This document shows positions 53,883-64,000 of a DNA stretch of 64,000 nucleotides, one piece after another. The stretch is from Caedibacter sp. 38-128 (GTDB lineage: Bacteria > Pseudomonadota > Alphaproteobacteria > Caedimonadales > Caedimonadaceae). The notes under the pieces were generated by a model. It was given only the letters and a program-made list of their open reading frames with translations. It had not been told where the DNA came from and did no database searches. The DNA is taken from assembly GCA_001898705.1 (NCBI GenBank), contig MKUU01000060.1, positions 1 to 64,000 on the forward strand. Reading direction: 5' to 3'. How positions within the stretch are numbered: position 1 is the first letter of the stretch; each line of letters opens with the position of its first letter. Position numbers and translations under genes: made by a program.

Positions 53883-56800
53883 TTATTTCTCTTCACTAAA
53901 TTCTGATAAATCTGAAGCTACCTTCTTGCGACTCAAAAATGTATAAATTGCAGGGACCACAAATAAGGTAAAGAGTGTTCCTAATGTCATCCCACCAACG
54001 ATTACCAGACCAATAGGTCGACGACTTTCAGCACCTGCACCACTAGCGAAAGCAAGAGGGACGGCCCCTAAAACCATAGCAAATGTTGTCATGAGAATGG
54101 GACGTAAACGAAGTCGTGAGGCCTCAACAACTGCTTCGATGCGACTTAAACCATCAGCTTTAAGTTTATTCGCAAAATCGACAATAAGAATACCATGCTT
54201 GGTAATAAGTCCTATGAGGGTAATCAATCCGATTTGACTATAAAGGTTAATTGTTTGACCAAAGAGTTTTAAGAGAAAAATTCCCCCAGCCAGAGATAAA
54301 GGCACACTAAAAAGTATGATAAGAGGATCAATATAACTTTCATATTGGGCTGAAAGAACTAAAAAGATAAAGACAAGAGCGAGCCCGAAAATTAAAAGAA
54401 TATTTGAACTTTCTTCAAGATATCTGCGGCTTTCACCTGCGAAGTCTATACGCGTTCCTTCAGGAAGAACCTTGTATCCTTGTTCTTTAATAAGTTGTAA
54501 AGTATTTCCCAGACTGAATCCGTCTCGCAGCTTAGCACTGAAAGTAACTGATCTTAAGCCTGAAAAGTGAGAAATGGCTGTTGGTGCTAACCGCTTGGAA
54601 ATCTCAACAATTTCTGATAAGGGAACCATTGTTTCTTTTCGATCTTTTGAACCACGCAAGAATACCATTGAAAGATCATCAGCGCTTCGACGATAATCTT
54701 CTTCAAGCCAAACTTTTACGTTATAAAGCTTATTTTCTCGTTTAAATTTGCTAGGTGAACGACCACTAATAAGTGTATCTAGACTTTCTCCAATGGTAGA
54801 TACATCAATCCCCAAAGATGCAGCTTTGTCACGATCGACAGTAACAACAAGTTCTTGTCCTTCCGCTCCATAGTCCGCATAAATATCCTGAAGAGCTCCT
54901 AAGCCATGGAGGGTTTTCATAAAACCGTCAGCCATCTCTACGAGTTCTTTATAAGTTTTTGTTGTTTCGATCACAACCTCCACAGGCGTGTCGGTTAAGC
55001 CTCCAACAAGGGATTTACCACCAACGCTTGGTGTAACGCTCAATCCTGTAATATCATACATAGGGTCACGCAACCCTTCGACAATTTCTTGACTACGACG
55101 TTTCCGTTTCTCCCACGGGGATAAGACACCTAGAATAGTTGATTCTCCTGGAACGTTAACAAGGGTTAATCTTTTTTCCATTTCAGGGATGCCCTTCATA
55201 ATATTATCAACCTGAAGCATGTACTTATTTGTAAAGTCAATATTAGCTCCATAAGGTGGGATAGCACGTGCATTGACAATCCCCTGATCTTCTCTTGGAA
55301 TGAGTTCAGAAGGCATTTCTTTAAAGAGATAATACCCAAGGCTTGCGATGACCAAACCTGTGGCCAAAATAGTCCAACGTTTTGTAAGCATTCGTTTTAA
55401 GGCTGACTCATAAAGAGTATCAATATAATCAAGAGCTTTTCCACTCTTGACTTCAAATAAGCTCCAATACTTATTGAAAACATTTGTTTCATTATTTTCT
55501 TTTGCGATCTTATGAGTTTTCAATAATCGACTACACATCATAGGAGATAATGTTAAAGCGACGAAACCTGAAATTAAAACTGAACCTGCTAAGGTTAAGG
55601 CGAATTCGGTAAAAAGTCGGCCCGTTTGTCCTGTTGATAGAGCAATAGGGGCATAAACTGCAGCAAGAGTAATCGTCATGGCAACAACAGCAAAACTGAT
55701 TTCTTTTGCTCCCTTAAAGGCAGCTGTTACAGGATGTATCCCTTCTTCGATATGTCGATAAATATTCTCCAACACAATGATGGCATCATCAACAACCAAA
55801 CCAATAGCAAGAACAAGGGCAAGAAGTGTAAGTGTGTTAATTGTGAACCCAAGCCAATACATCAAAGCAAAGGCACCGATGAGAGAAACAGGGATTGTCA
55901 CAATCGGTATGATCACAGCTCTGAAAGAACGCAAGAATGCTAAAATCACAAGGATCACAAGGACAGTAGCTTCAAACAGTGTGTGATAAACTTCTTGGAT
56001 TGAGCGCTCAATATAAACTGTCTTATCATTTGCAACTTCCATTTGCATACCTCGAGGAAGACCTTCTCTCAAGCGAGGAAGCTGCTTTTTAACTGCAAGA
56101 GCAATATCAAGTGGGTTTGCAATAGATTGCTTGATCAAACCAATAGCAACTGCATTCTTATCATTAAATCTTACACGGCTGCGTGTGTCGATCGCATCTA
56201 ATTTTGCTTCGCCAATGTCTGATAAGCGAACGAGATAACCATCACGTTCAAAGATAATTAAATTATTAAAATCTTTTTCTGTCGAAAGAGATGCTTTTGT
56301 CGTAACGGTGATCTCTCGATCTTTTGTAATAATTCGGCCTGCTGGTTTTTCAATGTTCTGCTTTTTAAGAGCTTGTGCAACATCTTCAGCTGTAACTTGA
56401 TATGAGGCCATCTTAACAGGGTCAAGGTAGATATGCATTTCATATTCACCACCCCCAAAGATTTCAACGCTCGATACACCGTTAATCACTTCCAGTTGGC
56501 TTTCTAAGAAGCGACGGGCATAATCAGCAATATCTTTAGTATCGTGGCGATCGCTATAGACCGCAAGGTACATGAAAGGAAAAGCGTCTGCGTCAGCCTT
56601 TTTGATACGAGGATCACTTACATCATGAGGAAGTTTGTTGCGAATACGGCTAATACGGTCGCGAACATCGTTTGCTGCTGCTTCAATAGGGCGATTTAGC
56701 TCGAAAACAAGGGTAATCCGGCTTTCTTCAACCTCACTGTTAGAAGTCATCAAGTAAAGCCCTTCAATACCTGAGAGAGCATCTTCTAAAGGTTTTGTAA

Positions 56801-56987
56801 CTTGAGCTTCAATAATTTCTGGGCTGGCACCTTCAAACTGAGTAATCACACTGATTTTAGGTTCATCAACGTTGGGATATTGTCGCACTTGAAGACGTGT
56901 CCAAGTTACAATTCCTAACAGGATAATAACGAGGCTCATCACAGTTGATAGAACTGGGCGGCGGATACAAATGTCTGTTAGGTTCAT
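53883..56987 (-). CDS. RND-family efflux permease (AcrB/MdtB-like)
   Basis: 1034 residues, usual for HAE1-type RND pumps. Twelve membrane helices in two halves, with large periplasmic loops after helices 1 and 7. The N-terminus RRPVLSTVMSLVIILLG, and VLAIGLVVDDAIIVLENIYR in helix 4 (with the proton-relay Asp pair), are typical. LITLIGLITKHGILIVDFAN marks helix 10. Pumps drugs or other amphiphiles with an outer-membrane channel, not encoded nearby. Starts 36 bases after the adaptor gene. Confidence 0.94.
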   Translation of the reverse strand: MNLTDICIRRPVLSTVMSLVIILLGIVTWTRLQVRQYPNVDEPKISVITQFEGASPEIIEAQVTKPLEDALSGIEGLYLMTSNSEVEESRITLVFELNRPIEAAANDVRDRISRIRNKLPHDVSDPRIKKADADAFPFMYLAVYSDRHDTKDIADYARRFLESQLEVINGVSSVEIFGGGEYEMHIYLDPVKMASYQVTAEDVAQALKKQNIEKPAGRIITKDREITVTTKASLSTEKDFNNLIIFERDGYLVRLSDIGEAKLDAIDTRSRVRFNDKNAVAIGLIKQSIANPLDIALAVKKQLPRLREGLPRGMQMEVANDKTVYIERSIQEVYHTLFEATVLVILVILAFLRSFRAVIIPIVTIPVSLIGAFALMYWLGFTINTLTLLALVLAIGLVVDDAIIVLENIYRHIEEGIHPVTAAFKGAKEISFAVVAMTITLAAVYAPIALSTGQTGRLFTEFALTLAGSVLISGFVALTLSPMMCSRLLKTHKIAKENNETNVFNKYWSLFEVKSGKALDYIDTLYESALKRMLTKRWTILATGLVIASLGYYLFKEMPSELIPREDQGIVNARAIPPYGANIDFTNKYMLQVDNIMKGIPEMEKRLTLVNVPGESTILGVLSPWEKRKRRSQEIVEGLRDPMYDITGLSVTPSVGGKSLVGGLTDTPVEVVIETTKTYKELVEMADGFMKTLHGLGALQDIYADYGAEGQELVVTVDRDKAASLGIDVSTIGESLDTLISGRSPSKFKRENKLYNVKVWLEEDYRRSADDLSMVFLRGSKDRKETMVPLSEIVEISKRLAPTAISHFSGLRSVTFSAKLRDGFSLGNTLQLIKEQGYKVLPEGTRIDFAGESRRYLEESSNILLIFGLALVFIFLVLSAQYESYIDPLIILFSVPLSLAGGIFLLKLFGQTINLYSQIGLITLIGLITKHGILIVDFANKLKADGLSRIEAVVEASRLRLRPILMTTFAMVLGAVPLAFASGAGAESRRPIGLVIVGGMTLGTLFTLFVVPAIYTFLSRKKVASDLSEFSEEK

Positions 56988-57023
56988 CCTGAATTAACTT
57001 TCCTTAAGCATTAAAAGTAAGCT

Positions 57024-58193
57024 TTATTTCTTACCTTGGGGCTCTTTTTTGTTGTTGTTCGTATCTTTTGATTCTGTAGAATCTTTTTCTTTTTTCAAAT
57101 CCTGTTCCATACCTTCATAAACAACAGGAATACCGTCGCGAATTTTGTTTTGTCCGACAGTTACAACGGCATCTCCTTCTTGCAAGCCGCGGACAATTTC
57201 AATGTTATCACCTTCTTGAATCCCTGTTGTAACGGGGAAGCGGTAAGCAACACCATTGAATACTTTATAGACATACTCTTCATCCCCACTACTTTCAACA
57301 ACGCTTAGGGGCACAACAAGAGCGTCATCTTTAGAGCCAACAACAAGATCAACGCGAGCAAAGAGGCCAGGCTTTAATATTCTTTTCTCATTGCGTAGGC
57401 TCGCCCGGACAGCAATACTGTGAGCATGAGGATCGACTTTCGCATCTATGGCTTCAACCGTTCCTGAAAAAGGTTCATCTTCAAAGCCATCAATAATAAT
57501 AGATAAGGTTTGCCCTACACTGATATACCTTAAATATTCAGCTGGGACTCTAAAGTCTAATTTCATAGGATCGACATCAACGATTGTAAAAAGCTCGGTT
57601 TGCTCATTAACAGGTGCACCTAGACTGATATTATTAAGGCTTATAATTCCTTCAAAAGGAGCTTGTATTAAAGAATCTTCGACTTTTTTGGTTGCAATCT
57701 CTACCCGAGATTCAGCTGCTTTTAAGTTGGCTAGAGCTTCATCATAGGATTTCACGGGGCCGAATTTCTTTTCGAGTAGTTTAGACGCTCGGTCGTGTAC
57801 TGCTTTTGCTAAAATAAGTTTAGCTTCTTCTTCTTTGAGATTAGATTTAAACTGACGATCATCAATCTGCATAATAGGTTGATTCGCTGTGACTTCTGAA
57901 CCTCCTTGAACTTTAATCTCAGAGACAAGTCCACTTACCTGAGGTTTAACTGTAACAATCTGATTGGCTGCCAAGGTGCCGACAGTTGTGATGCGCTTTG
58001 TAAGCGAGGCTTTTCTCACATGTTCAACTTCGATAGTGACCCCTTTCATTTGGCGTCTACTTTTTTGGTCTGAAAGGACAAATTCCTTAATGATAATGGC
58101 AAAGACTCCAACAATAATAAGACCAAGAAGCATCGCTAATATGCGGTGTTCTTTAAGAAGTGTAAGGATTTGTTGTTTCCTAAAAAAATTCAT
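57024..58193 (-). CDS. RND efflux periplasmic adaptor (membrane fusion protein)
   Basis: 389 residues. An N-terminal membrane anchor (about 15-38) precedes lipoyl half-motifs around a helical hairpin (about 90-160), a beta-barrel domain with SLNNISLGAPVNEQTELFTI, and a membrane-proximal domain. The C-terminal tail is very Lys/Glu/Asn-rich (KDTNNNKKEPQGKK). Pairs with the permease gene that follows. No regulator gene is adjacent. Confidence 0.93.
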   Translation of the reverse strand: MNFFRKQQILTLLKEHRILAMLLGLIIVGVFAIIIKEFVLSDQKSRRQMKGVTIEVEHVRKASLTKRITTVGTLAANQIVTVKPQVSGLVSEIKVQGGSEVTANQPIMQIDDRQFKSNLKEEEAKLILAKAVHDRASKLLEKKFGPVKSYDEALANLKAAESRVEIATKKVEDSLIQAPFEGIISLNNISLGAPVNEQTELFTIVDVDPMKLDFRVPAEYLRYISVGQTLSIIIDGFEDEPFSGTVEAIDAKVDPHAHSIAVRASLRNEKRILKPGLFARVDLVVGSKDDALVVPLSVVESSGDEEYVYKVFNGVAYRFPVTTGIQEGDNIEIVRGLQEGDAVVTVGQNKIRDGIPVVYEGMEQDLKKEKDSTESKDTNNNKKEPQGKK

Positions 58194-58361
58194 TTAATGT
58201 TCTTTCATCTCTATTGCCAAGGAAGTTACCTTATCTTATTTAAGAGTTAAGAGTAACCAGTTTGCATAATTAAATAATTTCATATTATTCTAAAGTTTTT
58301 ATTAACAGACCATAAAATTTTTGCAACTATAAGAATTGCATAAGAAAGATGTAAATTTATC

Positions 58362-59513
58362 ATGGTCAAATTGAAAAACCAAACAATTTTACAAATTCTG
58401 CCCGCCTTAAATCAAGGAGGCGTAGAAAGAGGGACGCTTGACATTGCTGAAGGTATTTTAAAAGCTGGGGGAAAAGCTCTTGTGGCCTCTGCAGGCGGAA
58501 AGCTAGAATTGCAATTAAAGGAAATGGGAGCTGAGCATATAAATTTGCCTCTTAATTCAAAAAATCCCTTTACACTATGGCTAAATATCAGGCGACTACA
58601 AAAGATTATTAAAGAAAAAAATGTCACTCTTGTTCATGCGCGTTCACGCGGGCCTGCATGGAGTGCTTATTACGCAGCTAAGCATTTGAAAATTCCTTTT
58701 GTAACAACTTTCCATGGAACTTATAATTTTCACAGTCAGTGGAAAAGATATTATAATTCAGTTATGGCTCGAGGTGAGAGAGTGATTGCTATCTCGCAGT
58801 TTATTCGTGAACATATTGAAGAAAATTATAGAGACTACATAGATCCAAGCAAAATTAAGATTATTTACCGCGGGGTAGACCTCCATCAGTTTGATCCTCA
58901 AATAGTGAGCAAGGAGTCTTATGAAAAGCTTAGAAAAGCATGGGATCTCAAGTCAACAGACGCTCTTATCTTGATGGTCGGTCGTTTAGCGCGTTGGAAA
59001 GGGCAAGGTGTTTTACTTGAAGCCCTGCGAGAGATAAGTGACTTTAAAGGTGTATGTGTTATTTTAGGGAGCTCTCAAGGCCACGAGAATTATTTAAAAG
59101 AGCTTCAAGCCTCTATAAATAATACTTGTTTAGCTTATAAAGTGAAATTTATTGAACAATGTAGAGATATGCCTGCTGCTTATAGCATTGCAAACGTCGT
59201 TGTACATGCATCCACAGCTCCTGAGGCTTTTGGAAGGGTTATTGCAGAAGCACAAGCAATGGGAAAATTTGTTATTGCAAGCAGCTTAGGGGCGCCTAAA
59301 GAAATTATCGAAAATGGTAAAACTGGGGCCTTAGTTTCTCCAGGTGATACTGTGGAACTTGCGAGAGAGTTAGTGACAGCTTTAAATTTGTCTCAGGAAG
59401 AACAAAAACATATTGCTAAAAGTTCACGAAAGCGTGTTCAAGATTTATTCTCTAAACAAGTTATGATTGATAAGACTCTAAAGGTTTACACAGAACTTCT
59501 TCAAAAAAATTAG
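58362..59513 (+). CDS. Family 4 glycosyltransferase (GT-B)
   Basis: 383 residues. N-terminal acceptor domain with LPALNQGGVERGTLDIAE and C-terminal donor domain with MVGRLARWKGQGVLLEAL and the E(X7)E motif APEAFGRVIAEAQAMG. Likely transfers a sugar to LPS or another envelope glycan. Placed 46 bases before clpB, with which it may share a transcript. Confidence 0.92.
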   Translation: MVKLKNQTILQILPALNQGGVERGTLDIAEGILKAGGKALVASAGGKLELQLKEMGAEHINLPLNSKNPFTLWLNIRRLQKIIKEKNVTLVHARSRGPAWSAYYAAKHLKIPFVTTFHGTYNFHSQWKRYYNSVMARGERVIAISQFIREHIEENYRDYIDPSKIKIIYRGVDLHQFDPQIVSKESYEKLRKAWDLKSTDALILMVGRLARWKGQGVLLEALREISDFKGVCVILGSSQGHENYLKELQASINNTCLAYKVKFIEQCRDMPAAYSIANVVVHASTAPEAFGRVIAEAQAMGKFVIASSLGAPKEIIENGKTGALVSPGDTVELARELVTALNLSQEEQKHIAKSSRKRVQDLFSKQVMIDKTLKVYTELLQKN

Positions 59514-59559
59514 AAAATTAATTATATTATAACAAGAGTTAATTAGAAGGAGGCATAAA

Positions 59560-62139
59560 ATGGATCTATCTAAATATACTGAAAAAGCAAGAGAAATCCT
59601 TCAGAATGCTCAGATGGGCGCCTTACGAGAAGGCCATCAAAGATTCTTACCTGAACATATATTAATTACTTTATTAGCAGACCTTAAGGGGACCATTCCT
59701 CGGTTGCTCGAAATTATGTCTGTTCCTTTAACGCCCTTTCGCAATGCTGTAGAGGAAGTTTTAAAAAAGCAACCTAAAGTTGAAGGGCAGGGAGCAGGCC
59801 AAATTTATTTAGCACCAGAGACAGCAAAAATTTTTGAGTATGCTGAAAAGAAAGCTCAAGAAGTTGGAGATCAATTTGTCACTGTTGAGCGTCTTTTTGA
59901 AGCCGTAGTTGCTGTCAGAACGCCTGATATCGCTCAGATTCTAAAAAAGGTAGGAATAACATCAGCAAAAATAGAGAGTGCAATTACAACATTACGGCAA
60001 GGCCGTAAAGCTGATAGTCCTGCAGCTGAAGAGTCTTATGAAGCTCTAAAGAAGTATGCTCGAGATATGACACAATTAGCACGTGAAGGAAAATTAGATC
60101 CCGTTATTGGTCGAGATGAAGAAATCAGACGAACAATACAAGTTCTTTCACGACGTACAAAAAATAATCCAGTGCTTATTGGTGAACCGGGTGTTGGTAA
60201 AACGGCGATTATTGAAGGGCTTGCTCATCGTATTGTAAAAGGGGATGTCCCAGAAAGTCTAAAAGATAAACAACTTATGGCTTTGGACTTAGGAGCTCTG
60301 ATTGCTGGGGCAAAATTTAGAGGCGAGTTTGAAGAACGACTCAAAGCTGTGCTCCAAGAAATCTCTAATGCCGCAGGTGAAATTATTCTCTTTATTGATG
60401 AGCTTCATACCCTAGTTGGGGCTGGTAAAGCTGAAGGCGCTATGGATGCCTCAAACATGCTTAAGCCAGCGTTAGCAAGAGGTGAATTACATTGTGTGGG
60501 GGCCACTACTTTAGATGAACACCGTAAGTATATAGAAAAAGATGCTGCTCTCGCTCGTAGATTTCAGCCTGTTTTTGTCGCTGAGCCAACCGTTCAAGAT
60601 ACCATTTCAATACTTCGTGGATTAAAAGAGAAATATGAATTACATCATGGTATACGCATTACGGATAGTGCAATTGTCGCAGCTGCAACTCTTTCTAATC
60701 GCTATATAAGTGATCGGTTTCTACCGGATAAAGCAATTGACCTTGTAGATGAAGCGGCAAGTCGTCTTCGAATGGAGGTCGATTCTAAACCCGAGGAACT
60801 CGATGAACTTGATCGCCGTATTATTCAATTAAAAATCGAACGAGAAGCGCTAAAAAAAGAATCGGATGAAGATTCTAAAAGGCGACTAGCAAGTCTTGAA
60901 ACAGAATTAAATGAATTAGAGGCAGAATCAAGCAAGCTTACAGATGCTTGGCAGGGAGAAAAAGATAAACTCAATCAAGCTCAAAAACTCAAGGAACGCT
61001 TAGATCAAGCACGTTCCGAACTTGAGATTGCACAACGTGAAGGAAATCTGGCCCGCGCTGGTGAACTTGCTTATGGAATAATTCCTGATCTTGAAAAACA
61101 GCTAGAAGAAGCCCCAAGTAACGATGATACTTCTCTTTTGCGAGAGGAAGTCACAGAGAACGATATTGCAGCTGTTGTCTCTCGTTGGACAGGAATACCT
61201 GTTGATAAAATGCTAGAAGGAGAAAGAGAAAAACTTCTGCATATGGAGGCGTTTTTGCATCAACGCGTTGTTGGTCAACATGAACCTATCGTCGCTGTCA
61301 GTAACGCTGTAAGACGTGCTCGTGCAGGTCTTCAGGACAAGAACCGTCCAATTGGCTCTTTCTTATTTTTAGGGCCAACAGGCGTTGGGAAAACTGAACT
61401 TACTAAGGCATTAGCCGAATTTTTATTTGATGATGAATCTGCAATGGTTCGCATAGATATGTCAGAGTTTATGGAGAAGCATTCTGTTGCTCGCTTAATT
61501 GGTGCTCCTCCAGGTTATGTTGGTTATGAGGAGGGGGGAAGTTTAACAGAAGCGATTCGTCGTCGTCCTTACCAAATTGTTTTATTTGATGAAGTTGAAA
61601 AAGCTTATCCTGATGTCTTCAATGTTTTATTACAGGTTTTAGATGATGGTCGTCTAACGGATGGACAAGGACGTACGGTCGATTTTACGAACACAGTTAT
61701 TATTATGACATCAAATCTAGGTAGCGAACTTCTTGCAAATCTTAAGCCCGGAGAATCTGCAGAAAAAGTTCGTGATGGGGTAATGGACATCGTAAGGCAT
61801 GCTTTTAGGCCTGAATTTCTTAACAGAATCGACGAAATTTTACTTTTCAATCGTTTAGCGCTTGAGGATATGAAAGGGGTGGTTGACATTCAATTACGCC
61901 ATCTCGAAAAGCTTCTTGAGGAACGTCGAATTACTTTTTATATTGATGATAAAGCAAAAGATTGGCTTGCGCACAAAGGATACGATCCTGTTTATGGGGC
62001 GCGTCCTTTAAAGCGAGTCATCCAGAAGTATTTACAAAACGAAATGGCTTCAATGATTTTGGAGGGTAAAATTACAGATGTTGTGTATGTGACAGCTTCT
62101 GAAGATAAGCTTTCTATCCTGCCTGAATATACAAAATAA
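59560..62139 (+). CDS. clpB: ATP-dependent disaggregase ClpB
   Basis: 859 residues. An N domain (about 1-150), AAA+ module 1 with Walker A GEPGVGKT, a long coiled-coil M domain (about 400-525, Lys/Glu/Leu-rich), and AAA+ module 2 with GPTGVGKT follow in order. Works with DnaK to rescue aggregated proteins. AGAAGGAGG precedes the ATG by 7 bases. No sigma-32-type promoter could be identified. Confidence 0.97.
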   Translation: MDLSKYTEKAREILQNAQMGALREGHQRFLPEHILITLLADLKGTIPRLLEIMSVPLTPFRNAVEEVLKKQPKVEGQGAGQIYLAPETAKIFEYAEKKAQEVGDQFVTVERLFEAVVAVRTPDIAQILKKVGITSAKIESAITTLRQGRKADSPAAEESYEALKKYARDMTQLAREGKLDPVIGRDEEIRRTIQVLSRRTKNNPVLIGEPGVGKTAIIEGLAHRIVKGDVPESLKDKQLMALDLGALIAGAKFRGEFEERLKAVLQEISNAAGEIILFIDELHTLVGAGKAEGAMDASNMLKPALARGELHCVGATTLDEHRKYIEKDAALARRFQPVFVAEPTVQDTISILRGLKEKYELHHGIRITDSAIVAAATLSNRYISDRFLPDKAIDLVDEAASRLRMEVDSKPEELDELDRRIIQLKIEREALKKESDEDSKRRLASLETELNELEAESSKLTDAWQGEKDKLNQAQKLKERLDQARSELEIAQREGNLARAGELAYGIIPDLEKQLEEAPSNDDTSLLREEVTENDIAAVVSRWTGIPVDKMLEGEREKLLHMEAFLHQRVVGQHEPIVAVSNAVRRARAGLQDKNRPIGSFLFLGPTGVGKTELTKALAEFLFDDESAMVRIDMSEFMEKHSVARLIGAPPGYVGYEEGGSLTEAIRRRPYQIVLFDEVEKAYPDVFNVLLQVLDDGRLTDGQGRTVDFTNTVIIMTSNLGSELLANLKPGESAEKVRDGVMDIVRHAFRPEFLNRIDEILLFNRLALEDMKGVVDIQLRHLEKLLEERRITFYIDDKAKDWLAHKGYDPVYGARPLKRVIQKYLQNEMASMILEGKITDVVYVTASEDKLSILPEYTK

Positions 62140-62251
62140 TGAGGTAATATTTTACTTACACACATATTTTCTCTTTAGTATGATTCTGGGGATCAATCAG
62201 TGAGTGCGAGAGGTATTTATGTTGCAGCAGTGCAAGTGGTATGCCGTTAAA

Positions 62252-62920
62252 TTAAAAGTCCAAATCCGCATAGTGAGAAGCAAAAGTAATCCCTGGCATT
62301 TTATCTGTTAAGAGTGAACGAAAGCTAGGGCGGCATTTAAGGCGACTATACCATTCTTTAGCGTCTGGAAATTTATCCCAAGGAACGCTTCCAAGGAAGT
62401 CAACACAGGAAAGATGAGCTGCAGCTGTAAGATCCGCAAGGGATAAATCATCTCCTGCAAGCCAATTGCGACGGTCGATAAGCCATGAAATATAATCAAG
62501 ATGGAATTCGATTGCGGCTTTACCTGCACGTAAAGCATTTGAGTCTGGTCCAGCCTGTTCAAAAAAGCGTTTTAACGTTTTCTCGTAAACAATCGTGCGT
62601 GTAACTTCTTGATTAAATTTATCATCAAACCAAGCAGTAAGCCTGCGAGTTTCAGCTCTTTGAAAGATGTCTCTTCCTATTAGCGAGGGCTCAGGATAAG
62701 CTTCATCAAGATATTCACATATGGAATTACTATCACATAAGATTTTCTGATTAAGATCAATTAATACGGGGACTTTTCCAGCTGGGTTAACCTCTAAAAA
62801 TTCTTCTCGTTTTTTCCAAACAAGTTCTGGTTCTAAATTTACATCTAGTTTTTTTTCAGCAAGAGTTAGGCGAACCTTTCGAGAAAAAGGGCATAAAGGC
62901 ACATGAAAAAGTGTACGCAT
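62252..62920 (-). CDS. Glutathione S-transferase family protein
   Basis: 222 residues from ATG 62920 (MRTLFHVPLCPFSRKVRLTL); a longer frame begins at TTG and is not supported. Thioredoxin-like N domain (about 1-78) with CPFS and the cis-Pro/SNSICEYLDE glutathione-binding segment, and an all-helical C domain (about 90-215). Substrate unknown. Divergent from uppP. Confidence 0.9.
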   Translation of the reverse strand: MRTLFHVPLCPFSRKVRLTLAEKKLDVNLEPELVWKKREEFLEVNPAGKVPVLIDLNQKILCDSNSICEYLDEAYPEPSLIGRDIFQRAETRRLTAWFDDKFNQEVTRTIVYEKTLKRFFEQAGPDSNALRAGKAAIEFHLDYISWLIDRRNWLAGDDLSLADLTAAAHLSCVDFLGSVPWDKFPDAKEWYSRLKCRPSFRSLLTDKMPGITFASHYADLDF

Positions 62921-62988
62921 TAAAGTTGACTTCAAAGTTAATATTTACTAACGGTAACCATATTTCGCAATCTAACACAGAGAAACAG

Positions 62989-63780
62989 ATGTCTCTATAT
63001 CAAATTGTTATTCTTGCTATTATTCAAGGGGCGACAGAATTTCTTCCTATAAGTTCGACAGGACATCTTATTCTTGTCCCCCATATTTTTCATTGGCTCC
63101 CTCAAGGTCTTGAGCTTGATGTTGCCATGCATGTGGGAACGCTTTTAGCCGTTGTTCTGTATTTCTGGAGGGATATCTTGGGGCTTTTGCAGGGTTTTTT
63201 CCTCATCTTAAGAGGGGAAAAGACCTTAGAAGGCAAGATGGCTCTCTATATTATATTAGCGACGATTCCTGCCATTATAGGAGGGCTTATTTTAAGCTCA
63301 GTAGGAATGGATGTTTTAAGAACAGTTACGATTGTTGGATGGATGAGCATTGTTTACGGCGTATTGCTTTTTGTTATTGATCGTAAAGTATCCCCTACGC
63401 AAACCTTACAAGATATGACATGGAAAAAAGCATTCTTTGTTGGATGTGCCCAAGCACTTGCTTTAATTCCGGGGACAAGTCGATCAGGTGCTTGTATGAC
63501 GATGGCTCGTTTCTTAGGTTTTTCGCGCGTGGATTCGGCTCGATTTGCTTTCTTATTATCAATTCCAGCGATTTTAGGGGCGGCGACCTTGACGGGATAT
63601 AAGATGCAACAAGAGGGCCAGAGTTTGCTCACACAAGAAATTCTTTTAGGCGCAGTAATTGCGGCTATTTCAGGTCTTATAGCAATACGTTTTATGATGG
63701 TTTGGTTGCAAAAAGCCTCTTTTACACCTTTTGTTGTGTATCGAATTATCCTTGGGATTTTTTTATTAATGATTGCATAA
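62989..63780 (+). CDS. uppP: Undecaprenyl-diphosphatase UppP/BacA
   Basis: 263 residues from ATG 62989 (MSLYQIVILAIIQGATEFLP). Recycles undecaprenyl pyrophosphate for cell-wall synthesis. Conserved GATEFLPISSTGHL near the N-terminus and PGTSRSGACM are the two active-site motifs. About eight membrane helices. An upstream in-frame start (62911) overlaps the glutathione transferase start and has no family support. Confidence 0.95.
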   Translation: MSLYQIVILAIIQGATEFLPISSTGHLILVPHIFHWLPQGLELDVAMHVGTLLAVVLYFWRDILGLLQGFFLILRGEKTLEGKMALYIILATIPAIIGGLILSSVGMDVLRTVTIVGWMSIVYGVLLFVIDRKVSPTQTLQDMTWKKAFFVGCAQALALIPGTSRSGACMTMARFLGFSRVDSARFAFLLSIPAILGAATLTGYKMQQEGQSLLTQEILLGAVIAAISGLIAIRFMMVWLQKASFTPFVVYRIILGIFLLMIA

Positions 63781-63805
63781 AGATAAATCGAGGTCTTTAC
63801 GACTT

Positions 63806-64000
63806 CTATAAGAACGCAAGGAATAAAATACTTCCCAAAATTACAATCCCACAGATAATTTGTTTAATACGATCACTTTTTGGTGATTTATTATCATTTG
63901 TTGGGAGAGATGTCAGCGAAGATCCTTCTCGTAGAATAAATCCTCTTGAATTATGTGGTTCCATAAACTCTTGACCTATAATACTATTATTTCCGATGTA
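63806..64000 (-). CDS. Partial gene, C-terminal end with a terminal membrane helix
   Basis: On the minus strand the frame is open from the right edge (64000) to TAG at 63808-63806, 64 codons. It ends in a hydrophobic helix, IICGIVILGSILFLAFL, right at the C-terminus, after a Lys/Asp/Ser-rich linker, so it looks like a tail-anchored protein. An internal ATG at 63964 could instead start a separate 52-residue small membrane protein, with AAGAG just upstream. No family recognised. Confidence 0.4.
   Translation of the reverse strand, partial: YIGNNSIIGQEFMEPHNSRGFILREGSSLTSLPTNDNKSPKSDRIKQIICGIVILGSILFLAFL

Noticed and set aside
62911-62988. N-terminal extension of UppP
   Set aside because: The added residues overlap the divergent glutathione transferase start and are not part of the family; ATG 62989 matches the family N-terminus.

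Overview
The window is about 64 kb of AT-rich, densely packed bacterial chromosome. Gene content and order point to an alphaproteobacterium, probably of an intracellular or host-associated lineage (Holosporales/Rickettsiales-like). The evidence is the iscR-desulfurase-iscS-iscU-iscA-hscB-hscA cluster with two cysteine desulfurases, hflK-hflC-degP, the M16 peptidase/SURF1/cytochrome oxidase subunit III run, homologues of mitochondrial complex I factors (NDUFA9- and NDUFAF5-like), a TIGR00282 phosphoesterase, and possible host-interaction proteins (leucine-rich repeat protein, glycine-rich autotransporter, patatin). Taxonomy is inferred; no rRNA gene is present.

Left end (1-3 kb): the window opens inside the 3' end (domains V and VI) of a group II intron. 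It is followed directly by the in-frame 3' exon of a umuC-type Y-family polymerase, so umuC is split by the intron. Next come, on the minus strand, a HExxH-motif protein resembling the alpha-ketoglutarate/HExxH peptide beta-hydroxylases of RiPP pathways, and downstream a 68-residue small protein that may be its substrate. This is the best candidate for an undescribed system.

3-12 kb: LysR regulator with DMT transporter, acetyl-CoA acetyltransferase, MgtE magnesium transporter, malic enzyme-phosphotransacetylase fusion, an orphan 119-residue gene, a 666-base non-coding stretch and a secreted leucine-rich-repeat protein. 12-19 kb: tRNA-Leu(GAG), an exported rhodanese and the iron-sulfur assembly operon with a palindromic IscR-type operator in front of iscR; no ferredoxin gene follows hscA. 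19-28 kb: a 1237-residue autotransporter with a glycine-rich passenger, a small exported protein, an alpha/beta hydrolase, degP-hflC-hflK and bcp.

28-42 kb: AsmA/YhdP-like envelope protein and rnhB; patatin; ymdB-like phosphoesterase and 5-formyltetrahydrofolate cyclo-ligase preceded by a 6S RNA gene, as in the classical ssrS-ygfA arrangement; a small lipoprotein; a CPA2 potassium/proton antiporter; M16 peptidase, SURF1, ctaE, a family-5 solute-binding protein and hemC. 42-52 kb (plus strand): tsaD, gpsA, an EVE-domain gene, a three-gene surface-polysaccharide cluster, then rplY-pth-ychF. 52-64 kb: two complex I accessory homologues, a two-gene RND efflux system, a family-4 glycosyltransferase with clpB, a glutathione transferase, uppP, and the cut-off 3' end of an unknown minus-strand gene.

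Most of the window is housekeeping in short co-directional operons with overlapping stop/start codons and clear intrinsic terminators. Unusual content is concentrated at 1-3 kb, 9.7-12.1 kb and 19-23 kb.
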